A DNA stretch of 64,000 nt from Symbiodinium natans. Its lineage: Eukaryota; Sar; Dinophyceae; Suessiales; Symbiodiniaceae. The notes under the pieces are model-generated. The model was not told the origin of the DNA. It worked only from the letters and a program-made list of their open reading frames with translations, and ran no database searches. The position numbers were made by a program, and so were the translations under genes. Each line of letters opens with the position of its first letter. Position 1 is the stretch's first letter. This document shows, one piece after another, positions 30,823 through 39,049 of the stretch. The stretch covers positions 42,963 through 106,962 of the forward strand of contig CAJNDS010002849.1 of NCBI GenBank assembly GCA_905221605.1, given 5' to 3'.

Positions 30823-31568
30823 AGATCGTCGCAGTTGCTTCTAAGATGTCACTTTGACTAGTGATGCTGCTGAAGCATGCCAATGGTCGCCCTATTCGTC
30901 AATTGTGGCGGCATCACAGGTGCATTTTGCGCCTTGCCATTGGTGCGGCAAAATCATTTGAGGCCTTTTTCCAAAACCCCATGGAGCGGGGTGCCTGGGC
31001 TATGGATGTAGCTCTGTGGCAGAGGGGTTTGTGACTTTTGCTCACCCATGCTTTTGGGGTGTTTCAGTCTGACATTCTGTCGCAATGTCATCTTGGACCA
31101 GACCTCTGCACCTGGGATTTTTTCCAAAGATCCAACTGTGTATATGTGCGCATCTTCGCGTCACCGCATTTGAAGCGGCATACTTACGTTAGGTCTTCCA
31201 CTGGAACTTTGGGGTCCAGGGAGCGCACGCGTCTCGGCAAGTATAGACAGCTCGTTCGTTCACAGCATGTGGTCGGAGAGCTGGCGTTGTGGTATTTGAA
31301 GACAGATACCCACCACTTGGCAGTTCCCAGCGTCTTTATGCATTGCCCTTTGAAGCAATGCCTTCATGCAGTTGAGCAATTCTGGATTCAATTCTGGTGA
31401 CCGACGTTGAATGCGCCATTCATCAACAAACTTTTTCGAGGCAAGCGTTCTCTGAGAACTTGTACACGCAGACATTTGTACTCTTTCAGGTTGCATCGCC
31501 GATACAAACAGATGGCCAGAAAAGGCTACGCAATTCAGCCTGGCTTTTCCGGGATGCAAACATCGTGA
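30783..31568 (+). pseudogene. GIY-YIG-like endonuclease segment with in-frame UGA codons
   Basis: A single frame stays coding-like over about 260 codons although UGA interrupts it at 30855, 31032 and 31398. VYVRIF at 31140-31157 and HTYVRSSTGTLGSRERTRLG from about 31179 have the spacing of the GIY...YIG pair followed by the Ser/Thr and the conserved Arg of GIY-YIG nucleases. A third motif, FW, is followed by PTLNAPFINKLF across the UGA at 31398 and resembles the conserved C-terminal Asn region of the domain. The first glycine of GIY is not present, so the domain may be degenerate. In an intact element this would nick target DNA. Sequence after about 31540 in this frame is not coding; the frame moves back by one. 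Confidence 0.55.
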
Positions 31569-32056
31569 GGGCCGCCATGTTCTCACTACAGATCCTCTTT
31601 GATTTGGCCACGGAAGGTCTTCAATCCTTTTTGGCAGCGAAGCTTCTGCGCAGTGGACATGTTGATGACCTGCATATTTACCAACTGTACCGTTTGGGCT
31701 GCAGTCTGGGTGACCTGCATTGTGAAACAAGCGTGCGTAAGCGACTGAAGAAGATCATGCTCTTCCGAAAGATGACTGTGCCTTATGAGCCCAGCAGTTT
31801 GTGCATTAGAGGTATGGGACATCCTTTTTTTCCAACAGATACTCGAAAGTTGTTGCGCACGTTGCTTCAAGACAGCCAAGCAACTTTGTTGCCTTTTCAC
31901 ATTCCAAAGCTGCAGATTGGTTTCAAAGCGCACCCAAATGTCGAAGACGTCCTTTTTAATTTCAAAGAGCTTGTGGAGCGTTGGGAGCCAGATGGAACTG
32001 ACTCCTTGCCATGCAATTGCCAGAGTCTCAGTGAGCTCTTCCCTGACCGAGATTGA
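31397..32056 (+). pseudogene. Linker region with CxC motif between endonuclease and RT
   Basis: Useful coding begins near 31540 (SAWLFRDANIVRAAMFSLQI) and runs to the UGA at 32054, possibly on through it to SPASKLG near 32095. It is helical and basic (SVRKRLKKIMLFRKM), then KAHPNVEDVLFNFKELVERW, then LPCNCQSL at about 32008-32030. The Cys-x-Cys pair just before RT is the hallmark described for permuted Penelope-like elements. ATG 31397 is only the first ATG in the frame. Confidence 0.6.
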
Positions 32057-32103
32057 ATTGATGGCCACATTGCTTCTCCGGCATCCAAGTTAGGGATACC
32101 GGC

Positions 32104-32535
32104 TTGTTGGGAGACATCGCTTCTTCCAGTGCCAACAACCAAGTTTTCGCATCAGTGTCCAGCTTGTTTGGGGGTTTGCGAGCATCCTTGCACCGATGGT
32201 GCAAGAGAAACCATGTACGCTTTCCGGATGACGACTCCTTGAGGCTGTGGTGGGATGAAGAAGTCAAGATTCAGTCCGAATTTGTTCGTGATGCGCGCAA
32301 GTGGACAGTGATTGATGTACTGCATCTGCAGTCTTTGTTTCCTACGCTTGTGTGGCATGTCAGGGACCACCAAGCAGGCCATATTCATGTGTTCTGTCGG
32401 ACAAAGTGTTCGATGATGCTCTGTCACACTTTCCAAAATAAGGAGGTGTCTCGTGCAGTGGACCTGATTGTGGGACAGGCCTTATCCACGTTGGAGTCTT
32501 GCGTGCCAGCGCACATTGAGAAAGCTTTCGCATGA
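32104..32535 (+). pseudogene. Pre-RT and RT N-terminal region
   Basis: 143 open codons in the frame one back from the previous piece. LRASLHRWCKRNHVRF, then LWWDEEVKIQSEFVRDARKW, LHLQSLFPTLVWHVRDHQAG and HIHVFCRTKC follow. This block precedes the RT fingers in the same way as in other RT proteins of dinoflagellates known to me. The frame ends TGA at 32533-32535, overlapping the ATG of the next fragment in an ATGA box. Residues are well conserved in character (Trp-rich, His/Cys cluster), so the shift is probably recent relative to the insertion. Confidence 0.6.
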
Positions 32536-32927
32536 GGTTTCAGTTCCGGAAGAAAGATGCTGCGTTACCTTGGTCGTATATTCTTCCCAAGCATAAAAAG
32601 GCGTGGAAGGCAGGTCGCCCCATCATTTCATTCTGCTGCCACCACGCCCGGAAATTTCTGATGAGGCTCTCCAAAGTTATTGATTTCTTGGTCTTGGAAA
32701 ACTGCCCGCATTGCAAGACGTACAATTATGCGTTGTCAATTTGGAAGGACGTGCACCGCCACCTCGATGCAGTGCCAGAGACAGAGACAGTCTGCGAAGA
32801 ACAGCGCCTCTTCAATCAAGACCTTGCTGGCGTTTTTATCAGCATTCTCTACAACGTGGCTTTCTTTTCTGAACTTCCCACTGCTTTGGCAGACGAGTTA
32901 CGGTTCGTCTTGACAAAGAAGAAATGA
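32532..32927 (+). pseudogene. Reverse transcriptase, fingers and first catalytic Asp region
   Basis: PWSYILPKHKKAWKAGRPII at about 32568-32627 contains the LPKxHK...RPI signature of Penelope-like RT motif 2. Further on, LFNQDLAGVFISILYN at about 32811 is the position of RT motif A, with Asp in QDLAGVF as the probable first catalytic Asp. The frame ends in a Lys run (TKKK) and TGA at 32925-32927, again in an ATGA overlap with the next fragment. Confidence 0.75.
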
Positions 32928-33235
32928 TGCGGAAGGCTTTCAAAGGTAAGCTTTGTAGAGCCGGTGGCAAAGATGTATGCATCCCTATGGCGCTGATTCT
33001 CGAAGCAGTGGATTGCTCTTTCAAGTTCAACATGTTTCGTGTAGGGAGACATGGCTTTGAGCAACGGATGGGCTCGCCAATGGGAAGCCCAATTTCTCCA
33101 GCGCTTTGTCATGCAGTCGTGACAGATTTTGAGCACCGTGCTTTCTCGCACATCTTGCATAACAACGCTGCCCAGCCAATTTTTCGGCAGGATCGCTCTG
33201 TGTGGGGACAACCGGATAGCTTTCCTTGCGCCTGA
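32924..33235 (+). pseudogene. Reverse transcriptase, palm motif B region
   Basis: FEQRMGSPMGSPISPALCHA at about 33057-33116 is RT motif B (the x-G-x-P-x-S-P box), followed by a helix starting VVTDFEHRAF. This is the clearest protein signature in the element. The last 17 codons (from about 33185) are out of frame. The correct continuation is in the next fragment, starting near 33180. Confidence 0.82.
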
Positions 33236-33506
33236 TGTGTACCTGCCCCCGATTTGCCTGGCAGATGAAGAAGGATAAGTCTTTTTAGGATTTGACGTTC
33301 AGATTCAATGCGCAGCTGTGAAGTTCGTGCAGCCAACGGAGGGGTGGCAACTTCTCCACCAGAGTTCAGCTGCCTCAAAGTGGACGTTGTTGTTTGGATT
33401 GCGGAGCAGATGTGTCAATGTAGTTAGGTGCTGCTGGCCAACACGTCAGGCAAGTGAAGATCTAGAAACGCTCTGTCAATGGTACGTAGCTCACCGTCGG
33501 AAGTAG
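33180..33506 (+). pseudogene. Reverse transcriptase, catalytic box and thumb region
   Basis: Frame 33180 gives RIALCGDNRIAFLAP, where CGDN at 33201-33212 occupies the place of the catalytic Y/F-x-D-D box; the second Asp is Asn. After a UAA at 33276-33278 the same frame reads VFLGFDVQ (RT motif D or E region) and then WTLLFGLRSRCVNVVRCCWP, a thumb-like segment, ending at 33504-33506. In related dinoflagellate RTs I remember YVDNR here, so DN may be the family state and not damage; this needs an alignment. Confidence 0.65.
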
Positions 33507-34247
33507 TGTCTGCTACCCGACTAGCACGGTCGATATTGCAAAGTCGATACCGTCGGATGTGACAGCTAAAAATACCTGCGGCATGTTTTTTGATGTTTGC
33601 AGCGAGGGAAGTTCAGATCACTTCTCGCAGTTGTAAAGCTGAAGCTAAACGCAATGTCTGGCTCTTCCGGCTGGTTTGACTGCATGAGCAGAGTCAACCG
33701 GCATAGGGTGACCATTATGCGGATTTGCTTCTGGCACATTGTTGGCATTCAGCTGTGTTCGTGTGATCGGGTTCTTTGTGTTTTGAGACAGATAGTGATT
33801 CGCGTCATGTTTCCGAAAAGCAGCGGGCCCCGACGCTACCGCCCACCTCTGCTGCGATGTATATCGGACAGCGAGTTCAGTAAGAAGTTGCCCAACAACG
33901 CCAACAAATACAGCCCGCGCCGCCTCCGCCCCCGCCCCTCCCGCCGGGTCCAGCTTTGGTTACTCTCAGTGACGGTGGTATGTCTATTCAGATTCATGAC
34001 CCTGTGCTCGCATCTCAGTGCGTGCAGCAGATGAGCACACGTTGAAGCTGTAGCCGGTCAAGCTGGGCAGCAGAGAGATCAAACCAGGACTCCTCGGAGA
34101 CCCCGCAGTCTTAATGACGCGATTCCCCCGGGCACGTGGGAACTTCCATGGTCGTGTCTTCAGGTTCCAAACATGAACACAATCTGGCACCGCATGCATT
34201 GAGATTGCCCATCGCATTCAGATTGCCCATCGCCCCAGGGTGGCTCG
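33507..34247 (+). other. Relic coding sequence, proline-rich piece at about 33884-34043
   Basis: One frame has AMYIGQRVQ, a UAA at 33881, then EVAQQRQQIQPAPPPPPPPL, PPGPALVTLSDGGMSIQIHD and VLASQCVQQM to a TGA near 34043. Gln runs followed by a Pro run and hydrophobic strands look like a real protein linker and not chance. No family was recognised. It sits between the RT relic and the next degenerate ORF and may belong to either, or to another element. The rest of the interval shows nothing. Confidence 0.4.
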
Positions 34248-35049
34248 TTGGATGTCTTACGCCGGTTCATGTCACAAGCGTTCACCCTTTCCGCTGCTGC
34301 AGGACTGGAGGTGTATGATTCTCCTTGGCAAGATATGAAACGACAGCATTGGAGTGCATTACTGGAGATTCTTTTGCGTCTCCGGTCCAGGATTGTGCAG
34401 GACCCCAATAGGTTGCGGTCAGCAGCAGAGGCCTGGGGGCGTTTTCTTCCGCATTCGGATTTCCACTATCCGCCAAGCGATTCTGATGTGAATGTCTGGT
34501 TTGCTGCGTTGGTTCAGTCTACCAACCGACAATCGCAGATGGTGTTCACGATATCGGAAGAAGCGAACATTCAAATTTGGCATCTGGCAAAAACGCTGGC
34601 TGCTGCTAAGACAGTCATTGATGGGCATTGTACTTGTTCTTCGCCGGTCGTATCCGTCTCAGAACCAGACATTGTTTGCTGTGCCTTTTGCGCACAATAC
34701 AAACTCGCATGACTTGGCATCCATACTAGTGGAGGCCAAAATACGACCAAGTTGGTTTGGCAGTGATGATCTTCCCAGTTTGGGCTTTTATGCTCGGTTG
34801 AAATTTCCGACATCGAATATGAGGGTTCCTAGCAATGACCATGAAGGGCGTGTGGCTTTGGATGGGTCCCTTCTGCCTGCAAGAAAGCATGGCGGTTATC
34901 AGAGTTCCCGCCCTGTATGTGCATGTGGCTGGGTTTACTGCCGGCAAACGAGTCATCGAAAAGCTACTTCAGGTGGCACTTCTATTGATGGAGCTACGTC
35001 TCACTTTTCAGATCTTACGGATGGAGCCGACGGCCGCTGGTTGGTCTGA
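34248..35049 (+). pseudogene. Degenerate ORF with Cys cluster and ADP-ribosyltransferase-like motif
   Basis: Two overlapping plus frames. Frame 34248-34712 has a helical N-terminus (WSALLEILLRLRSRIVQDPN), FLPHSDFHYPPSDSDVNVWF, and then HCTCSSP with CCAFC 16-20 residues later, a possible zinc ribbon. Frame 34492-35049 becomes the better one from about 34680: HDLASILVEAKIRPSWFG, then DDLPSLGFYARLKF. Repeated small signs (a leading Ile-Leu-x-x-x-x-Ile-Arg-Pro-Ser and a following G-F-Y) resemble the loop and strand around the NAD site of ADP-ribosyltransferase folds. The catalytic triad is not identifiable. It may be the 3' part of the Penelope-like element, a separate element, or a captured host domain. 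Confidence 0.4.
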
Positions 35050-35335
35050 GCGGGACGGCTGCTTTTTGGTAGTGGCTCCTCTGTGTGGGGGCGATTTTGT
35101 ATTAGATGTCGTGAACATTTCGAAACAGCCTCACCTTGTTCATGCCGTTCGTGTTGCCTGGAGACTTGTTGGTTCTGAGTTCGCATGTCCACAGTGCGAT
35201 TGCAAAAACAGCGCCATTTTGTTACAGGACGTGCGTGTTTTTGTTTTCGTATCCGTTTGTTGGTTGCCTGTCCTTCGTTTTGGGTCCAACACAATCGAAC
35301 ACATGTATATTGAGGCCACGTGCACTCATGCTTGC
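35050..35335. other. No gene recognised
   Basis: An alternative frame through here (to 35356) has FACPQCDCKNSAIL at about 35178-35220, a small Cys cluster. Otherwise the sequence is T/G-rich and leads into the tandem repeat that follows. Confidence 0.35.
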
Positions 35336-36005
35336 GTGTGTCAGGTAGGTGTGTGAAGACAACGTCATTTTGTTACATCAGTTGTGTGCTGATTACTCTG
35401 CACGCTGCGCAGTCCGCAGGACGTAGTCAGCTTGTGCTCTAGGTCCAGTACTTGTGTGTTGAGGTTCGCAGCGTTGCATTCTTGCTTGCATGGTGTCAGG
35501 TAGGCATGTATAAACAGCGCCAAAATGTTTCAGGACTTGTGCGCTGACGTTTCTGTGTGTTGCGCAGTCCGCTGTGGGCCGACCGCGTGGTGCGTTGAGT
35601 TGCGTTCTGCTTGCATGCTGTGGGGCATGATTGAAAGCAACGCAATTTGTTACGGGGCTGGTGTGCTGATTTTTCTGTACGTTGCGCAGTTCGCAATGCA
35701 TCGGCAACTTGTGCTGTAAACATGTGTGTCGAGAAAGAAGCCGGGTGCATTCTTGCATGATGTCAGGTAGGCGTGTGCAAACAACGCCATTTTGTTACGT
35801 CAGTTGTGTGCTGATTTTTCTGCACGTGTGCAGTCCGCTATGCGTAGGCCGCTTGTGCTCTGGGTCCAGTACATGCGTATTGAGGCTAGCCGCCGGTTGC
35901 ATTCTTGCTTGCATGGTGTCAGGTAGGCATGTATAAACAGCGCCAAAATGTTTCAGGACATGTGCGCTGACGTTTCTGTGTGTTGCGCAGTCCGCTGTGG
36001 GACAT
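35336..36005. repeat. Tandem repeat of about 141-bp subunits, 423-bp higher-order period
   Basis: GTCAGGTAGGCRTGTRTAAACA-type boxes occur at about 35498, 35765 and 35920. GCATGTATAAACAGCGCC at 35504 recurs exactly at 35927, an offset of 423 bp. GCGCAGTCCGC and TTGTGCTSTRGGTCCAGTAC recur within each unit. Subunits of roughly 140 bp (start CAACGYCATTTTGTTACRTC or CGCCAAAATGTTTCAGGAC) differ clearly between positions but match their partner 423 bp away, which is a three-subunit higher-order structure. Confidence 0.8.
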
Positions 36006-37154
36006 CCCCAGCGCAACCCCATAACTTCCACTTCCAGGGAGCCGCCCCATGAGGAACTGTCGTCAAGCGAATAGTGTTCCTTCCATCTTTTGGAAGTAAA
36101 CATGTGGCTTTAAATCGCTTGCTGCCAAGATTGCATCCGCCAACTTGGGGCCATCAGGCAAGATGCCCTTGTCGGCTGCTTCGCGAATTGGACATTTTCT
36201 GTGGAGTTGGGAGTGCAGAGGAGTTGGCACGAATATTAAGCGGTTTTCTTGCGGGGTTGGCTATTCGAACTCAAAGGCTCAACACTGTAGCGGTTGACGT
36301 GCTGGCCTATGCAAACTTCTGTGTTGCCGTGATGTATCATCATTCTTGCGCATTGCCAACCCAACCCCAAACAAGCAACCCGACCCTTGCCCTCATCCAG
36401 CGGAGTTGGCAAGCCCTGTTCAAGCGCCCCCAATTGCCGGCCAAGTCATCATTTGGGAGGGGCCTGCCTTCCAGCACCGCCATGTTGCCAACGGCCGCTG
36501 CTGTGAACAAGCAGTTGCCATCTCCATATCGCGGACGTAAGTTTGAACACTGCTGGCTAGATGTCTCTGGATGTCTCTGGCTTTGTCTGCTGAGCACCTT
36601 TGATCCGATGGATTTTTCTCCTGAGCAGCTTCGACCCGATGGATTTTTCTGCTGAGCAACTTTGTTCCGATGGATGTTCTTTGGTGTCCCTGCGTTCTCA
36701 TCGCAAGCGAATATGCCCCTGGAGAGGAGCTTTCCAGGACAAAACCCTTGTTTAATGCCTGATCAAGGGGGGATGAGGTCGAGCGAGCATGTTCCAACTT
36801 TGGCGCTTGGCATTAACAGGGCCGCTATTCAAAGACTGCGCACTGCGTCGGCCCAAAGCAGGGAACTCAAAGTATGATGTCTGCGTCGGACCACAGAGGA
36901 AGGGTTTCTGGTTGAGGGTTTGGAGGTTAGTAACGGTTAGTAGGGTATGAGGTGCGTCACATGCTCCGCGCACACCACCATGCGGGACGTCTGAAAAGAA
37001 TCCTAAACCCTTGCAAGCACTCGCGAGCAGATGAGCATCAGAACACTTTCTACTTAGGGTAATTGGGGATTAGGGTGTCCTTTCAATGCCGACTAGAAGA
37101 TGTATCTTATAGAGACCTCGTGCGCGTTTTGGTCTCCCGGTGCCGCTTGCCGGG
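36006..37154. other. No gene recognised; short local repeats
   Basis: A 193-codon plus frame (36074-36655) has no recognisable domain. At 36597-36680 the phrase CCGATGGATKTTYYTYTGG-like recurs three times (TTTGATCCGATGGATTTTTC, CTTCGACCCGATGGATTTTT, TTTGTTCCGATGGATG). GATGTCTCTG is doubled at 36560. Loose TTAGGG-like words lie at 36920-37080 but are not in register. Confidence 0.45.
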
Positions 37155-37196
37155 GGGTGGCCCAGGGCCTCACCAGGCTGGGCTCACCCGTTTTTT
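37155..37196 (+). other. Strong stem-loop followed by T6
   Basis: GGGTGGCCCAG at 37155-37165 pairs with CTGGGCTCACCC at 37178-37189 with a single bulge, giving an 11-bp GC stem. After one G comes TTTTTT at 37191-37196. A stem followed by a T run is the shape of an RNA polymerase III transcript 3' end, as in small nuclear RNAs. No A box, B box or known RNA family was recognised upstream, so this is a structural observation only. Confidence 0.4.
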
Positions 37197-37859
37197 AACA
37201 AAACGACATTTTATACGACTTACGGCATTGAGTTGACAGGACAAGTTTTTTATATCTAGTTACAGTAGAGCCCCCCCTGCCCAGGCCGAACTAGATGAAT
37301 GAAGGACTCTGGATGAAGTTACAGATGGCAAAACACAAGTACAACATGATGGCCTGGGCTAGAGGGAACCCCAGGCCCAGGTGTGAGCCCCTATTGGGAC
37401 CCGACACCCTTCCACGGGCCCCCCATTCAAAACGATATATAAAACTTAACCGGGGGTTTGGGCTCGGGAAACGTATACAAGGGCAATTTCTAGAAGAAGC
37501 AAAACATCGCTGGGCAAATAAGTGCCCAACGGCATCGCAGGGCTATGTACCGTGCGGAGGGGCCGAAAATGGCCCGTTTTTTGTGCGCAAGCAACATGAG
37601 CACCAGATCAGAAGCATGATGGGCATCATCACATCCCCCTCCCCCATCCCTCCCTGTTAGAGATAGCCTGTGCGTGACTGACCTCACGACGGTACAATCA
37701 TGGCCTGGACGTTAAGGTGTCATTAGCAAGCCAACGGCTGCAGTTGACTTGCTCAATAGCTCTTAAAAGATTTAGGGCAGGGAGTGGCAGGCGACCGGTC
37801 GTGAGCCGACAGGGTCTTGACAGACTGGTTTGCCTTGTTTGTCTATTGGCTGAACTGTT
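37197..37859. other. No gene recognised
   Basis: A 121-codon plus frame (37295-37660) is not supported by any motif. A C-rich patch CATCCCCCTCCCCCATCCCTCC lies at 37630. Confidence 0.4.
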
Positions 37860-38440
37860 CCTCTTCCCCGTAACGTGCAGGTTCGAGGTGGGTGGGAGGG
37901 AAAGCCCAACAAGGCTACTGCGACCCTACACGTTCGCGCAGGGCCACTGCTGCGTTACAGCAGTTTCTGGCACGCCCAGGGTCATGACCCCTGGCCTTTG
38001 CAAGAGGAGATGGTCTACGCGTACTTCAGGGATGTGGGCCATCTACTGCGCCCACGCATTTGCAGTCATGCTTGGTTGCCATGTCTTTTGCGATGCATGC
38101 GTTGGGTCTGTATTGCGTGAAGGCAGTGCTGGATTCTGGTAGAGTTCGTGGTGTCAGGGCTGAGCATTTCAAGCGCAAGCGAGCTCTCCGGCAGCGGGAT
38201 CCGCTGACTGTGGCCCAGGTTATCGTGCTTGAAAAGTGTGTCATGGATGCTGACGCTGCTGACAAGGACCGGATAGCGGCTGACTTCTTCTTGGTGTGCA
38301 TCTATGGCCGACTCCGCTATTCAGATGCGCAGCACATTACCATATTTCCCAGCCATGGCCAGCACATGGAGAACCGGAAAGGTGGGGGAAGGGGAGTACG
38401 TTCTACCTTCGACGCTGCGGGAAGCAACTGTTGAAAAGAA
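37860..38440 (+). pseudogene. Tyrosine-recombinase-like protein, frameshifted relic
   Basis: Frame 37875-38120 gives a segment from about 37950 (SFWHAQGHDPWPLQEEMVYA) followed by YFRDVGHLL. The reading then moves one frame back near 38060 and continues LGLYCVKAVLDSG, RALRQRDPLTVAQVIVLEKC, DKDRIAADFFLVCIYGRLRY and SDAQHI. The last piece, with Arg in YGRLRYSD after a helix, looks like box I of tyrosine recombinases (phage integrase fold), as found in Cryptons and in integrase-like proteins common in dinoflagellate genomes. The downstream HxxR and catalytic Tyr regions are not visible; the frame ends at 38432-38434. It was probably a mobile-element protein. The product would cut and rejoin DNA. 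Confidence 0.55.
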
Positions 38441-38694
38441 CGAGAAACGAGGGTTTAGGGTTCTTGATGCTCAGCCATGTCACGCTAAATCATGTGGCCC
38501 CATGGCACGGCGAAAGTGGTTAAGCTCATCTCGCCTTTTCTCAACAACCAGGCATTGTCTCCATGAGGCGTTGCTTTGCAAGCATCATGTTCGACTGGCT
38601 CCGACTTCTATCCCAGAGTTCAAAAGGACCCTGATCACCTGATCCATGAAAGAGACTATATTTGGGTGAATCGTCGGGTTTGGAGAGCTGCACT

Positions 38695-38905
38695 TTGCAG
38701 CCGACGACATCGTAGGGCTGCAGGTCATCAGGTAACCCCAGACTCCACGAGCTAGTTGCAATGCTGTCCGGCCTCTGCCTGAAACGTCGAGAGGACCCTG
38801 GCCTTGACACTCCCTGGCCTTCTCACCTAAACACTCAGGATCAGACGGCGAAGCATGTCGGCGCAAGGCGCAAGACCGAATCAGCTTGCTGAGGCTACTA
38901 ACAAA
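38695..38905 (+). repeat. Dispersed repeat, copy B (copy A at 20225-20495)
   Basis: Collinear with copy A, including exact ACACTCAGGATCAGACG at about 38831 and the ATCAGCTTGCTGAGGCTACT box at about 38880. It lacks the poly-C run. The separation between the last two boxes is shorter than in copy A. Confidence 0.75.
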
Positions 38906-39049
38906 CTCTGCAGGCGAAATCGTACAAGGTGCAAGGAATCATCGGACTTGGAACTCGTTATTCGAACCAGCAGCCGAGTGCTGCCGGGGTTCCAGGCTCG
39001 GGGCTGGCCCCCCTTGGGACCCCGGAGCAACACCTAGGAACCAAAACTC

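Larger units (their letters stand above)
29909..33506 (+). mobile_element. Decayed Penelope-like retroelement, permuted type (GIY-YIG, CxC, RT)
   Basis: Successive plus-strand fragments read as one protein: a coiled-coil N-terminus, a GIY-YIG-like segment, a CxC motif, reverse transcriptase fingers and palm, and a thumb-like end. The frame series (position modulo 3) is 2, 1, 0, 2, 1, 0, 2, 0, so about seven frame changes are needed, and several in-frame stops occur. Known biology: Penelope-like elements are RT elements related to telomerase. A clade (Naiad and Chlamys) has the endonuclease N-terminal, joined to RT by a domain with a CxC motif. This copy shows that order. It cannot be active as read. 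No terminal repeats were identified, so outer limits are those of the coding remains. Confidence 0.75.
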
